A stretch of 64,000 nucleotides of DNA from Neoarius graeffei (GCF_027579695.1 NC_083582.1:30528464-30592463), one strand, 5' to 3'. Counted from the stretch's first letter, positions 32,251-43,592 are shown. Translations and numbers: made by a program. Notes: generated by a model not told the origin, from the sequence alone.

Positions 32251-32969
32251 AGGAACAGTCCACCGTACTTCCATAATGAAATATGCTCTTATCTGAATTG
32301 AGACGAGCTGCTCCGTACCTCTCCGAGCTTTGCGCGACCTCCCAGTCAGTCAGACGCAGTCAGACGCGCTGTCACTCCTGTTAGCAATGTAGCTAGGCTC
32401 AGTATGGCCAATGGTATTTTTTGGGGCTGTAGTTAGATGCGACCAAACTCTTCCACGTTTTTCCTGTTTACATAGGTTTATATGACCAGTGATATGAAAC
32501 AAGTTCAGTTACACAAATTGAAACGTAGCGATTTTCTATGCTATGGAAAGTCCGCACTATAATGACAGGCGTACTAACACCTTCTGCGCGCTTCGGCAGC
32601 GCATTGATATCTGAGCTCCGTATCAATGCGCTGCCGAAGCGCGCAGAAGGTGTTAGTACGCCTGTCATTATAGTGCGGACTTTCCATAGCATAGAAAATC
32701 GCTACGTTTCAATTTGTGTAACTGAACTTGTTTCATATCACTGGTCATATAAACCTATGTAAACAGGAAAAACGTGGAAGAGTTTGGTCGCATCTAACTA
32801 CAGCCCCCAAAAATACCGTTGGCCATGCTGAGCCTAGCTACATTGCTAACAGGAGTGACAGCGCGTCTGACTGACTGGGAGGTCGCGCAAAGCTCGGAGA
32901 GGTACGGAGCAGCTCGTCTCAATTCAGATAAGAGCATATTTCATTATGGAAGTACGGTGGACTGTTCCT
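32251..32969. mobile_element. 719-bp near-perfect palindrome, Kolobok-like foldback
   Basis: The arms 32251-32609 and 32621-32969 are reverse complements. By eye they differ by three substitutions and one 10-bp tandem duplication (TCAGACGCAG, left arm only). The loop is 11 bp. The ends AGGAACAGTCCACCGTACTT are directly flanked by TTAA on both sides (32247-32250, 32970-32973), the Kolobok/piggyBac target; the AGG start favours Kolobok. Near-identical ORFs on the two strands here arise from the symmetry. Confidence 0.9.
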
Positions 32970-32973
32970 TTAA

Positions 32974-33384
32974 TGCCTGTAATGGAATAGCTGAGTTTAC
33001 ACCGCGTGATTTTTCTGCCCAGTTTTGCCACCGCCGACAAAAATAACGATTTGACAGATGAAAAAAGTTCTGGCAGATTTTATTAAACCTTCAGCGTGTT
33101 TGACTGAAATCCAGCAACGGTGAAACATGACCAAATACGGGGTTAGAAGAAGACTGGGTAGTTGAATTGCAGAGCACATTTCCAGTGTCTTGTCAGAGAT
33201 CTGTCCTGGCAGGGATTGTGGCAAGAGCTTGTTTTTTTTTTTTTTTTTTTCCTGTTTCTGCGAGCTCATGTACTGCACACACCCAGATCTCTCTGACTGG
33301 TGAAGTAAGCATTATGTAGTGTATAGTTCGATGATGTTTATCGTATAATCTGACCTGGACGATGCATTATCCTTCTCGTCTACT
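32974..33384. other. Intronic DNA, no feature assigned
   Basis: MMS19 intron 2 sequence with an 18-base T run at 33232-33250. No ORF or terminal repeats were recognised. Confidence 0.4.
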
Positions 33385-33769
33385 ATACACTCACCGGCCA
33401 CTTTATTAAGAACACCCATCCACCTGCTGTGTTCTGTAGTTCTTTAGTCAGCCGATCGCTCGACAGCAGCACGGTGCATCAGATCCTGCAGATACAAATC
33501 AAGAGCTTCAGTTAATGTTCACTTCAAACACCAGAACGGTGAAAATTGTCCTCTCAGAGTGTGACTTTCACTCAGTACGTTTACATGCACGTCCAAATCG
33601 AGCAAAAGGTCCCAGCAGGGGTGCCAGAGAAATCCAATCCTACATGCACAAGTGAAATCGGGCTATTGTGCAAGGTGCATTGTGCACCCGAGCCACACGT
33701 GGCGCTACACGCCCCATCGTGTTGGTACACTTCCGGTTGTCGTCATGAAGAAGAGCTATAGTGTTGCCA

Positions 33770-33848
33770 GATACTGCTGACGTCTTCCAGCCCAAAACAT
33801 GTTCAAATCCGCTAAAATGCACTTAAAACCCCCCAATCTGGCAACACT
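33770..33848 (+). repeat. GTGTTGCCAGAT mini-element, copy 2
   Basis: Bounded by AGTGTTGCCAGAT and ATCTGGCAACACT. The core matches copy 3 closely (ACTGCTGACGTCTTCCAGCC). Confidence 0.8.
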
Positions 33849-34602
33849 GGCAGTTCCGTGTTCAAGCTGTTAGGCTTGCTCTAACAGACTGTATGGCTAC
33901 AAACTGTCCGGCGCAGACCACTGTTTTGTAAGACAACTTATTTTGCACAATAATATTTTTCTAAAGTCCATTTTTTGCTTACAAAAAAATATTTTTTTTT
34001 GCTTACAATTTAACTTATGTCTTAATAAACACACAAAAAGTTCAATTGTTTTGTTTTTATTGACATTCTTCAGATGTTGGACATATATTTGTGTGTGTAT
34101 ATACACACACACAAATACAGTGACTTGTTTATGTACACAATTCACAGCTATGCAACAGCTGTACAGATGTATTTGGTGATACAGTAAGTGAGCTAAATTT
34201 TAACAGTGCAAACAATGCCACAAAAAGAAAAGATTCATGCCGTTGTCATGATTCGTTGTCATGCCGACCGAGGCTGTTGTGTTTCCCTTGTGGTCTCGTC
34301 ACTCGTCACTCCCGGAAGGGGCGGTGCTGAAGTAAGTAGCTCGAATACGTAGCTCGATAGGGTTTACATGCACTAAGTAGCTCGGCAGAAATCGCATAAA
34401 CTAGGTCGTGTAGCTCGATTCCGAGAAATCAAGTTCGGTTCAATTTCAGCCGAATTAAGGTGTATACATGGCATTTTGAACTTCGATTTCAGTCGAGCAA
34501 CGGCAGAAATTCGATTCTCTGTATGTGCATGTAAACGCACTGACTGTGGCAGACGGACTGGTTTGAGTGTTTCAGAAACTCCTGATCTCCTGGGGTTTTC
34601 GC

Positions 34603-35635
34603 TAGGGCTGTGCTCACAGCTCGCGATACTCGATCATGCACGATTTTTAGGGGTACGATACGATATCGTTTACTCACTTGAAAATCAAAAATCCCATATA
34701 TGACACATTTCATGCATATCTCCCGGTTCTGTAGCAGGTTGTCATCAATTTTCGCTTGATTTAAAGCATGTTTCATGCCAGAAATCGACGGAAATTCATG
34801 CTTGCAACCTGTTCCAACCAAAAACGTTTTTATTTACAAATGGCGCTTCCAGTTACTCAGGGCATGCGCATTAGAAATTAGGCGTTCTGCTTCAATGTGC
34901 TCTGCTACAGACGCTGCAAGCCACTAATTACGTCCCCCATGTCTCCATGGCCTCGTCTCGAGACTCATTGATTGAATAATTTTGGCGCCAAACGTATTCG
35001 CGCCCTCTGCTTACAATACATTAAAGACATTATTTAAAGTGCCATTCCACCATTGGATGTATTCTTTGGCATAAAATACAATATATTTTATGACAACATG
35101 ACTAGACAGAGAAATCTTTTAGCTTTTAGGTTCCCCTTCTTGTGTACCACGTGTCGGTCTATTTTTAGACCAGGAAACCCCCAAAGTGAGAGAGTCATTT
35201 CTCCTCGTATATGGGGGGCCAAAAAAATTGCGAAAAATTTTGAGTTAATCTTTCAGTTAGCTAGATTTATTGGTATTAGCTAGATTTATTGGTATTATTT
35301 TTATCGCGTTCTATCCGCCATTGCTGATAATATGTGCCACGTCACACGTCACGTGGTACACAAGAAGGGGAACCTGCCGATGACATCACGCGCGGGAATT
35401 AAAAGGGTAGGTGACTTTGGTCGCAAAATTAATATACTTGTCGTTGTCAAAAAATTATGTTTGATATATCATTTTGAAGCTAAAAGATTTCTCTATCTAG
35501 TGATACAATTTATATATGTTGTCAAAATATATTGTATTTTATGCCAAAGAATACATCCAATGGTGGAATGGCACTTTAACTCGATATATATGGTACGATA
35601 TCGTGAGCAGCTGATGGCAAACGAGCACAGCCCTA
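34603..35635. mobile_element. Non-autonomous hAT
   Basis: The termini TAGGGCTGTGCTC and (reverse) the same sequence are flanked by a perfect 8-bp duplication GTTTTCGC (34595-34602, 35636-35643). It hosts a TTAA-flanked Kolobok-like MITE. Confidence 0.95.
35038..35575. mobile_element. Kolobok-like MITE with long TIRs
   Basis: The arms begin AGTGCCATTCCACCATTGGA and stay complementary for at least 60 bp, including TTCTTTGGCATAAAATACAA. TTAA flanks both ends (35034-35037, 35576-35579). It contains no ORF of note. Confidence 0.85.
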
Positions 35636-35991
35636 GTTTTCGCACACAACAGTCTCGAAACTCGACGCAGAATGGTGCGAAAAACATCGAGTAAGCGACA
35701 GTTCTGTTTAAGAGAGGTCGGGGGGAATGGACAGGTTGGTTCGAGCTGCCAGGAAGGATATAGTAACTCATATAATCACTCTTTACAACCACGGTGAGCA
35801 GAAAAGCATCTCCGCATACAGCAGAAGACCACATTGGGCTCCACTCCTGCAGCCAAGAACAGGAATCTTAGAATCAAGAACAAGTGGCCGGTACTCACTG
35901 GCCACTTTAATAGGAACTTTGTTCTTGATTCTAAGGTTGAAAAAGGAACCAAGGTTAAACGGGTCAGTTTTTTTCCCCCTGCCTTTAGTGT

Positions 35992-36365
35992 CTCATCTCA
36001 TTATCTCTAGCTGCTTTATCCTGTTCTACAGGGTCGCAGGCAAGCTGGAGCCTATCCCAGCTGACTACGGGCGAAAGGCGGGGTACACCCTGGACAAGTC
36101 GCCAGGTCATCACAGGGCTGACACATAGACACAGACAACCATTCACACTCACATTCACACCTACGGTCAATTTAGAGTCACCAGTTAACCTAACCTGCAT
36201 GTCTTTGGACTGTGGGGGAAACCGGAGCACCCGGAGGAAACCCACGCGGACACGGGGAGAACATGCAAACTCCACACAGAAAGGCCCTCGCCGGCCACGG
36301 GGCTCGAACCCGGACCTTCTTGCTGTGAGGCGACAGCACTAACCACTACACCACCGTGCTGCCCT
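35992..36365 (-). mobile_element. tRNA-derived SINE (V-SINE type), full length
   Basis: A minus-strand full-length copy: tail at the left, head GGGCAGCACGGTGGTGTAGT at the right. A perfect 12-bp target duplication, TGCCTTTAGTGT, is at 35980-35991 and 36366-36377. Confidence 0.95.
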
Positions 36366-36437
36366 TGCCTTTAGTGTAACCAATAAAATTCAAGTGAAAA
36401 ACATTTTAGGGGAAAAAAGCAATAACACAGTTGTATA

Positions 36438-38050
36438 CAGTGCTGAGCGTAAATGAGTGCACCCCCTTTGAAAAGTAACATTTTAAACAATCTCTCAATG
36501 AACACAAACAATTTCCAAAATGTTCACAAGTTTAATAGAACATCTGTTTAACTTATAACGGGAAAAAGTAAGGTTAATAATATAAACTTAGATTACACAT
36601 TTTTCAGTTTTACTCAAATTAGGGTGGTGCAAAAATGAGTACACCCCACAACAAAAACTACTGCATCTAGTACTTTGTCTGGCCTCCATGATTTTTAATG
36701 ACGGCACCAAGTCTTCTAGGCATGGAATGAACAAGTTGGCGACATTTTTGCAACATCAATCTTTTTCCATTCTTCAGCAATGACCTCTTTTAGTGACTGG
36801 ATGCTGGATGGAGAGTGATGCTCAACTTGTCTCTTCAGAATTCCCCATAGGTGTTCGATTGGGTTCAGATCAGGAGACATACTTGGCCACTGAATCACTT
36901 TCACCCTGTTCTTCTTCAGAAATCCAACAGTGGCCTTAGATGTGTGTTTAGTCATGTTGGAAAAGTGCACGACAACCAAGGGCACGGAGTGATGGTAGCA
37001 TCTTCTCTTTCAGTATAGAGCAATACATCTGTGAATTCATAATGCCATCAATGAAATGCAGCTCCCCGACACCAGCAGCACTCATGCAGCCCCACATAAG
37101 GACACTGCCACCACCATGTTTCACTGTAGGCACCAGGCATTTTTCTTTGTATTCCTCACCTTTGCGACGCCATACAGTTTTGAAGCCATCAGTTCCAAAA
37201 ACATTTATCTTGGTCTCATCACTCCAGAGTATAGAGTCCCAGTAGTCTTCATCTTTGTCAGCATGGGCCCTGGAAAACTCTAGGCGGGCTTTTTTTGTGC
37301 CTGGGCTTTAGGAGAGGCTTCTTTCATGGACGGCATCCATGCATGCCATTCCTCTGCAGTGTACACCGTATTGTGTCACAGGAAATAGTCACCCCAGTTT
37401 GGCTTTCTGCTTCTTTAGATAACTGCAGTGAACTCGCATGCCGATTTTCTTCAACCCTTCTCATCAGAAGACGCTCCTGTCGAGGTGTTAACTTCCGTGG
37501 ACGACCTGGACGTCTCTGTGAGATGGTTGCAGTTCCATCTTTCTTAAATTTTTGTACCACTTTTGCTACAGTATTCTGACTGATAAGTAAAGCTTTGCTG
37601 ATCTTCTTGTAGCCTTCACCTTTGTGGTGGAAAGAAATTATTTTCTTTGGGGAATTCTGAAGAGACAAGTTGAGCATCGCTCTCCATCCAGCATCCAGTC
37701 ACTAAAAGAGGTCATTGTTGAAGAACGGAAAAAGATCGATGTTGCAAAAATGTCGCCAACTTGTTCATTCCATGCCTAGAAGACTTGGTGCTGCCATTAA
37801 AAATCATGGAGGCCATACAAAGTACTAGATGTAGTAGTTTTTGTTGTGGGGTGTACTCATTTTTGCACCACCCTAATTTGAGTAAAACTGAAAAATGTGT
37901 AATCTAAGTTATATTATTAACCTTACTTTCCCGTTATAAGTTAAACAGATGTTCTATTAAACTTGTCAACATTTTGGAAATTGTGTTCATTGAGATATTG
38001 TTTAAAATGTTACTTTTCAAAGGGGGTGTACTCATTTACGCTCAGCACTG
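36438..38050 (-). mobile_element. Tc1 element with ~400-bp inverted ends
   Basis: The ends CAGTGCTGAGCGTAAATGAG and their reverse complement are flanked by TA (36436-36437, 38051-38052). The inverted match runs unusually far, to about 36846 and back from about 37650. It therefore includes the 3' part of the transposase gene, so the copy is rearranged. Confidence 0.9.
36716..37677 (-). pseudogene. Tc1 transposase, rearranged 5' end and frameshifted
   Basis: The N-terminal part (37324-37677) has FHHKGEGYKKISKALLISQN, RRPGRPRKLTPRQ and TLQRNGMHGCRP. The later frames give VKHGGGSVLMWGCMSAAGVG, HDNMTKHTSKATVGFLKKN-type sequence and SPDLNPIEHLWGILKRQ with the catalytic Glu intact. The frames change near 37320 and 36960. 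The true N-terminus is replaced by an inverted copy of the gene's own 3' end. Confidence 0.85.
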
Positions 38051-38284
38051 TAAGTGTGCACACCCAAAGCACTTTTTGCTTGTAATGCAGCCCTCAGTCT
38101 TTATGGGTAAGAGGAGACTGACCTTCTTGAACATCTTGATTTGACATCTATTCCACTCTTCCTGGAAAAAAGAAAAAGCTTCAGATCTATAGAATTGGGA
38201 GGCGATGATCTGCGCACAACCCTGTTCCTGTCATTCCACAGGATTTCAACAGGATTTATATCTGGGCTCTGACTGGGTCACTGC

Positions 38285-39095
38285 CAGCGATGGGAATAAC
38301 GGCGTTAGAAATAAACGGCGTTACTAACGGCGTTACTTTTTTTTAGTAACGAGTAATCTAACTAATTACTTTTTACATCGTTATAACGCCGTTCCCGTTA
38401 CTTACAATAAAATACTATGCGTTACTTTATTAAAGCTGTTCTCATCTGGCACGCTGCTCGCTCAGCCTTTCTTTACTCTGCTTTAGTGTGGGGCGGGGAG
38501 ACGCGAGACAACGGCACAGTAAGCCAATCAGAGTAGATTTGGACAACATACGTAGGTAGGCCACGCCTACTGCACTACTGCGCACTCTTTCAATCAGAAG
38601 ACACAGCGATGGCGAGCGGTCAGCCCAACACTGCGCTTTCACATTGGAAATACAGCCATTACTTTTCATTACTTGAAATAAAAGGCAAAAATGTGTACGT
38701 GCAATGCGCATCATGTCGAGGAACAAAGCGTTTGTCCTCGTCAGTGGCCAGTAATTAGTAACAATTTTAATAACTACAAAAATATATTACATTTGATAGA
38801 TGTCTTCTCACATTGTCCCACAAAAATATTAATATAGTGTAGATAATGTTACTGATTGGTTCTGTTAAGTGTCCATTTCAGTCATTAAACACATTTAACA
38901 TTCACTTTTATTATGATTACACTAATTGAATTTGATTTATTTTTTGGGTGGGGTAACAAAATGTAACGGAATAATTACTTTCCCTGGTAATTAGTTACTT
39001 TAATGACAGAGTAACTCCGTTACTAACTCAGTTACTTTTTGGGAAAAGTAACTAGTAACTATAATTACTTTTTGAAAGTAACGTGCCCAACACTG
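38285..39095 (+). mobile_element. Non-autonomous hAT with BED exon remnant
   Basis: The termini CAGCGATGGGAATAACG and (reverse) CAGTGTTGGGCACG are flanked by a perfect 8-bp duplication GTCACTGC (38277-38284, 39096-39103). Subterminal TAACGGCGTTA repeats are prominent. From 38609 to 38758 it encodes MASGQPNTALSHWKYSHYFS, then NVYVQCASCRGTKRLSSS, a partial BED finger with its Cys pair. Confidence 0.95.
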
Positions 39096-39164
39096 GTCAC
39101 TGCCAAACGTTAATGATGTTCTTTTGAAGCAGTTCCTTTATTAATGTGGGTTTGTGCTTTGGGT

Positions 39165-39475
39165 CACAGGGGCAGCCATGGCATGAAAGTTAGAGAAGCA
39201 GCCTAGGGACCAAAGTGTCGTCGGTTTGATTCCTGGGACTGGCAAGAAAAATGTGATGGGAGGTGAATGAATAAACGAACAGCACTTTCCCCTCCCTCTG
39301 AACTGTGGCTGAAGTGTGCTTGAGCAAGGCGCTGAACCCCCAACTGCTCCCCGGGTGCTATAGCATAGCTACCCAGAGCAGTGTGTAGTTGTGTGTGTTT
39401 GTTCACTGCTTCAGATGGGTTAAATGCGGAGGAGGAAGTTCACTGTGCTTGTGTCACGTGTGACAAATTATGATT
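39165..39475 (+). mobile_element. Second-family SINE
   Basis: The head with CGGTTTGATTCCTGGGACT, then GAGCAAGGCGCTGAACCCCC, CTGCTCCCCGGGTGCTATAG and CACTGCTTCAGATGGGTTAA. It is inserted in the old Tc1; the transposase reading continues on both sides. The exact target duplication was not resolved. Confidence 0.7.
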
Positions 39476-40367
39476 TCCTCGATAGAGCCCCAGTTTGCAG
39501 AGAAGCTGCCCCACACTACAATGCTGCCACCACCATGCTTCACCCTGGGTATGGGGTTCTCTGGGTAATAAGCTGTTTTGTTTTTGTGCGTTTTTGAATT
39601 GCATCCAAAAAGTTCCAGCTTGGCCTTATGAGACCATAACGTAGCACGTTTTGCCACGTGGTTTGTGGTGATTTGAAGTAATTTTTTTTTTTTCCTGTGA
39701 GAGAGAACTTCCATCGAGCCGCCCTATCCCATAGCCCAGGCATATGAAGAATAGAAGAGTGTTGTCACTTTGATGGAATGAAAAGTACTTGCCAGATGTT
39801 CTTGCAGCTCCTTTAACCCTCTGGGGTCGAGAGCTTCACCGGTGAAGCTCGGCAGATTTAGAATGAGTTGGTCATGTATTTAGATAAATATCTTTGAGTT
39901 TTTTTTATCATACAAGCATGATAAACATATTGACAGAAACTTCATACTTTACACTTTCCTATGTGCCCACTGCCAAATAATATTATAGTTTTAAATGACC
40001 TAAATTAGATAAAACATAAAACTTGCCACCTTACTCAGTCACGTCGGAGTGCTGAGCATGCGCTTGCGTGTTCATAAAAGACTGTTCACATGGTAACAGC
40101 ATGATAATCACTTTGACTCTTTCGGTTTCGATTAGGTTCTCTTTCATGGTGGGAACCCCCACTGTAAACAGGATAAAATCTGTCAGATATGGTTCAGGCT
40201 ATTTGGAGATAAAGCTTGTTGCGAGATGGCACATGGATTTTATGCGCTTTGGCTGATTCAGGACAGCGATTCAGTTCAATTTTGAGAACTGATGATGAGC
40301 GGTGCCTTTTTTTTTTTCTTTTCTTTTTTTTAGCTTTGACTCGGTCCAGCTGAAAAGCAACTCGAGT

Positions 40368-41427
40368 AAATCAGTCCCCCCAGGATTCCGCGGGCCTTTT
40401 TTGTGATTGTTGTGGGCTAAAATGTCTGATGTTGCGGGGGTTTTCAAAAAAATTGCGATGAAAGTTGCGGTGTGTTTTAGGTTTTTGTTCCGATTACATT
40501 GCGGGAGGAAGTGAAAGTTGCGAGAAATTATTGCGATTTTCTCTTTTTGTGATTAAAATTGAGTGACGTTAAATATTAAGCTATTACTGAAAAACTATTG
40601 ATTAAAAAACAAAGACACTGAGAAATGGTCCTATAAACAACTTTACCAATATAAAAGATTACCAGGACTACAAAAATGCAGAAAAATAGGCTTTACTTAT
40701 CCAAATGCACCTGTTAGTTCAAAAGTTAAAGTGCAGAGAACCTCACAGCACAACATGAAGTTACCTTAAAATATAATATAAATGCCTCAGCTTTCATGTA
40801 AGAAAAAAAAAAAACTATTAATACTAGTACTGTGTGCAGGCAGTCTCTCCTGAAGACTAAATTAAACAATAATTATAAACTAATAACATAAATGGCTCAG
40901 GCTTCATAGAAGAAAAAAAACAATTTGAACAGAATCTCACAGTATGATGCTGAAGCTGCATAAACAATGGAAAATAAAATACCATTTTGGCAAAAATGTT
41001 GGCATCCATTAATTTCTTGTATTAAGTAAAAAATAATGTAAAGTGCACACAGTGCTTCACTGTAAACATAACACATTTTCAGTAACAGAATTTAAGCCTA
41101 CAGAAACACTGACTCGCACATGCAGTGTTGCCAGATACTGCTGACGTTTTCTAGCCCAAAATATGTTCAAAACCTGCCAAAATGCACTTAAAACCGCCCA
41201 ATCTGGCAACACTGTGCACATGCTGCTTCTCTTGAACGTATACACGAAGTAAGGCGGAAGGTAGTTTGCCGACGTCACCTCAAGATGACGCCAACGATTG
41301 GTCAAATTTGCGGGAAAGTTGCGGTGATTGGATATAATTGCAACACCGCCCTGAATTCGCGGGGATTGGTTGAATTTGCACTGAAGTTGCAAATCACAAC
41401 ATCGCAAAATCCTGGAGGGTCTGATTT
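40368..41427. mobile_element. Nested TIR element, class not assigned
   Basis: The ends AAATCAGTCCCCCCAGGATT and (reverse) AAATCAGACCCTCCAGGATT match over about 24 bp with few mismatches. Subterminal regions repeat AAAGTTGCGG / TTGCGA. No flanking duplication was clear. It is inserted in the piggyBac-like element. Confidence 0.65.
41124..41213 (+). repeat. GTGTTGCCAGAT mini-element, copy 3
   Basis: Bounded by AGTGTTGCCAGAT and ATCTGGCAACACT, 90 bp. GCA on the left and GTGCACA on the right flank it. It lies inside the AAATCAG element. Confidence 0.85.
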
Positions 41428-41810
41428 TTTTGCTTGGCCCAGACTCTGTCTCCTCACTCACTATAGCTTTAGGTACTAAAAATCAATCCATTTTGTCTCT
41501 GGCAAAGGCTAGCTGGTTTCCTCATGTTGCGCCCCCCCTAAAGAACTCTGGCACCCCCTAGGGGAGGCGCGCCCCACACTTTGAAAAGCCCTGCTCTAGT
41601 GCATACACAGGGAAAATGACTGAGCAATTTTTCCAGAGTTAAAAGTATTTTCCTCAAAAATAGTTAATTTTGCTCAATTTTGAGTTTAGAGAGTAGGAGT
41701 TGGAACAAAATTAGTAATTGTGTAACAGAGTAAAAGAGTTGGTTGTGGCTCGGAACGGAGTAAAATAGTACAAGAGTTAATTTCAAGACGCACTGAATCG
41801 AGTCAAATAC

Positions 41811-42365
41811 CAGATAAATGAAGCTGTTGTAAAAAGCAGTTTTAGAACTCTGTTGGAATGTGTGAAAAACATGACCTTACCCGTTGGGACTTGACCTGAT
41901 GGGATTAAGAGTTGGCAGTGAGAGGCGTTTTCACTCTTCTCATTGAATGGAATGGAAATTTTTACTCTTCTCATTGAATACCCTCCCACTGCCAACCCTT
42001 TATCCCAAAACAGTAGGACATAATTTTTGATGGCCAGTTAATTGTCGCCCTGTGATGACCTGGCGACTTGTCCAGGGTGTACCCCGCCTTTCGCCCGTAG
42101 TCAGCTGGGATAGGCTCCAGCTTGCCTGCGACCCTGTAGAAGGATAAAGCGGCTAGAGATAATGAGATGAGATGAGTTAATTGTCCAAATCAATGGAGCA
42201 GATTTAAGTTTTTGTGTTTGATCCATTCCGAAGACTGAACAGATTCATTTCAAGTGATCAAAACAGTTCGTCACAATCAGTAAGGTCATGTTTTGTTTTG
42301 TTTTTTCTACACATTCCAACATGGTTCTAAAACTGCTTTTTACAGCATCTTCATTTATCTTTTTT
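41811..42365. repeat. Inverted repeat, ~70-bp arms
   Basis: The left arm includes AAAAAGCAGTTTTAGAAC and GGAATGTGTGAAAAACATGA (41830-41880). The right arm carries the complements near 42283-42350. The loop contains a truncated SINE. A 40-bp direct repeat around TTTACTCTTCTCATTGAA lies at about 41930-41985. Confidence 0.7.
42047..42174 (+). mobile_element. 5'-truncated V-SINE
   Basis: Only the 3' 128 bp of the SINE is present, starting GCCCTGTGATGACCTGG. A perfect 11-bp duplication, AGTTAATTGTC, is at 42036-42046 and 42175-42185. The truncation therefore happened at integration, as with LINE-type reverse transcription. Confidence 0.9.
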
Positions 42366-42965
42366 TTTTTTTTTTAAGTACAATCATGACCTGCATACTA
42401 CAGAGATATTATTGTAGCTGAACTTGTGCTGAATATAAAAAAAGTCATATGACTTTGAAAATACTGCTTAGATTTGTTGAAATTGATGACAAAATCAGAG
42501 CAAATCATCAGAGCACCAGAAGATACCCTCAGACCCCAGAAGGTTAATGTTGCTGTAGGTTCCTGTAAGTCTCTTGGCGGTCTCCCTGAGAAGTTTACTT
42601 CTTGTCCTTTTGTCAGTCTTGGACGGAGGTCCTGTTGTTGCTGAAGTTAATGTGCTGTCCGACTTCTTGTTGATGGCCTTCAGTGTTCCACAGGATGTTT
42701 TGGAAGTTCTTCTATGCCCCTATCCTGATGGATACCTTATGACAGTGAGTTCCTATGCGTGCTTGGTGAAGATCATGCTTTCAGCATTTGTATGGAACCA
42801 AGAAGATGTCAAGAAAATGCTACAGAAACAGCTGATCTTTATTTGTGGTTCATCAGAATCACTTAATTGATGACAGGTTTATGATGAGTACGTTTTGAAC
42901 ATGTGATTGGGTAATTCTGAACACAGTCACATCTCGTTATAAAAGGGTGTGCACACTTGCACAGC

Positions 42966-43491
42966 CTGGTTATTGTCTTTTTTTTTTTTTCCCCCAAAAA
43001 AACATTTCTACTTGTTCTTCACATGCATTTTGTTGGTTGTTTCATCACATCAGAGGTGGGAAAATATCTGATATTTATCTTGGTTATTTTTTTTTTTCCC
43101 CCAATATCACGAAAACTAGACTTTTAAAAAATATATATTTTTTGTGTCCGCTGTATATTGTTTATCAGCTTGTAGTACGACATAAAATGCAGTGTAGAAG
43201 CTCATGTAGAGCATGATGACAGGAAGTGGAATAAAAATGAGGTTGGAGTGCAGCGCCTCTGTTTCAGTCAAACCAGCAAATGATATGTAATTCATACAAC
43301 GTGCTCAGCCTCACAGGACGGGCTGATTTGTACGCAAACTCTGAATCAGCTTCCTGCAAAGCCATACAGCATTTATTCTGCAAAACGACCTGAATGACCA
43401 TGAAAATTTAGTAAAATGTTGTAAGAGCGGGAACATTTTCTGCATGTAATCAAAGGCACGTAGCCTGACCAGCTGTTTTATTGCTGCTTAG
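42966..43491. other. MMS19 intron 2, 3' part
   Basis: No repeat was recognised apart from T/C runs at about 42978 and 43088. It ends in the splice acceptor TTGCTGCTTAG. Confidence 0.5.
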
Positions 43492-43592
43492 GTTAAGTTT
43501 AACCAGTTCTCAGACTCCGACACGTGGCCGAGGGGTGCAGCTTCTCTCTCAAGTCCTGCAGGAATGCTACAGCGAGCTTTCAGAGAGCGAAG
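43492..43592 (+). CDS. mms19: MMS19 exon 3
   Basis: A 101-bp exon completes the split Gly and reads LSLTSSQTPTRGRGVQLLSQ, VLQECYSELSESE, ending at the donor GTAAGC in phase 1. It matches the human segment that contains TRARGIQLLSQVL. The flanking introns are the two largest here, 12352 and 16387 bp, both filled with transposons. Confidence 0.92.

Larger units (their letters stand above)
33388..35935 (+). mobile_element. Tc1-type element, deleted and interrupted
   Basis: The left end CACTCACCGGCCACTTTATT and, near 35700, coding-like TGGACAGGTTGGTTCGAGCT and AGAAGACCACATTGGGCTCC are typical of one abundant fish Tc1 family. The catalytic C-terminus is missing. At the right the terminal motif is in direct rather than inverted orientation (ACTCACTGGCCACTTTAATA, about 35896) and lies in a local palindrome around AGAATCAAGAAC. 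It contains a hAT with a Kolobok inside, and a mini-element. Confidence 0.55.
39827..42543. mobile_element. piggyBac-like non-autonomous element
   Basis: The termini CCCTCTGGGGTC and (reverse) CCTTCTGGGGTCTGAGGG are flanked by TTAA (39823-39826, 42544-42547). No transposase reading survives. It contains a 1.06-kb TIR insert, a mini-element, an inverted repeat and a truncated SINE. Confidence 0.8.
36428..42965 (-). mobile_element. Old Tc1 element expanded by four insertions
   Basis: Its ends share GTGTGCACACCC (left, about 38055; right, reverse at about 42946). The left terminal repeat is split by a younger Tc1 (36438-38050). Further inserts are a hAT (38285-39095), a SINE (39165-39475) and a piggyBac-like element (39827-42543). 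The surviving minus-strand transposase pieces read [20 protein letters not shown] and [19 protein letters not shown]. Without the inserts the element would be about 1.1 kb. Confidence 0.65.

Noticed and set aside
32468..32762. Two near-identical 74-codon ORFs on opposite strands
   Set aside because: They are mirror images produced by the palindrome at 32251-32969.
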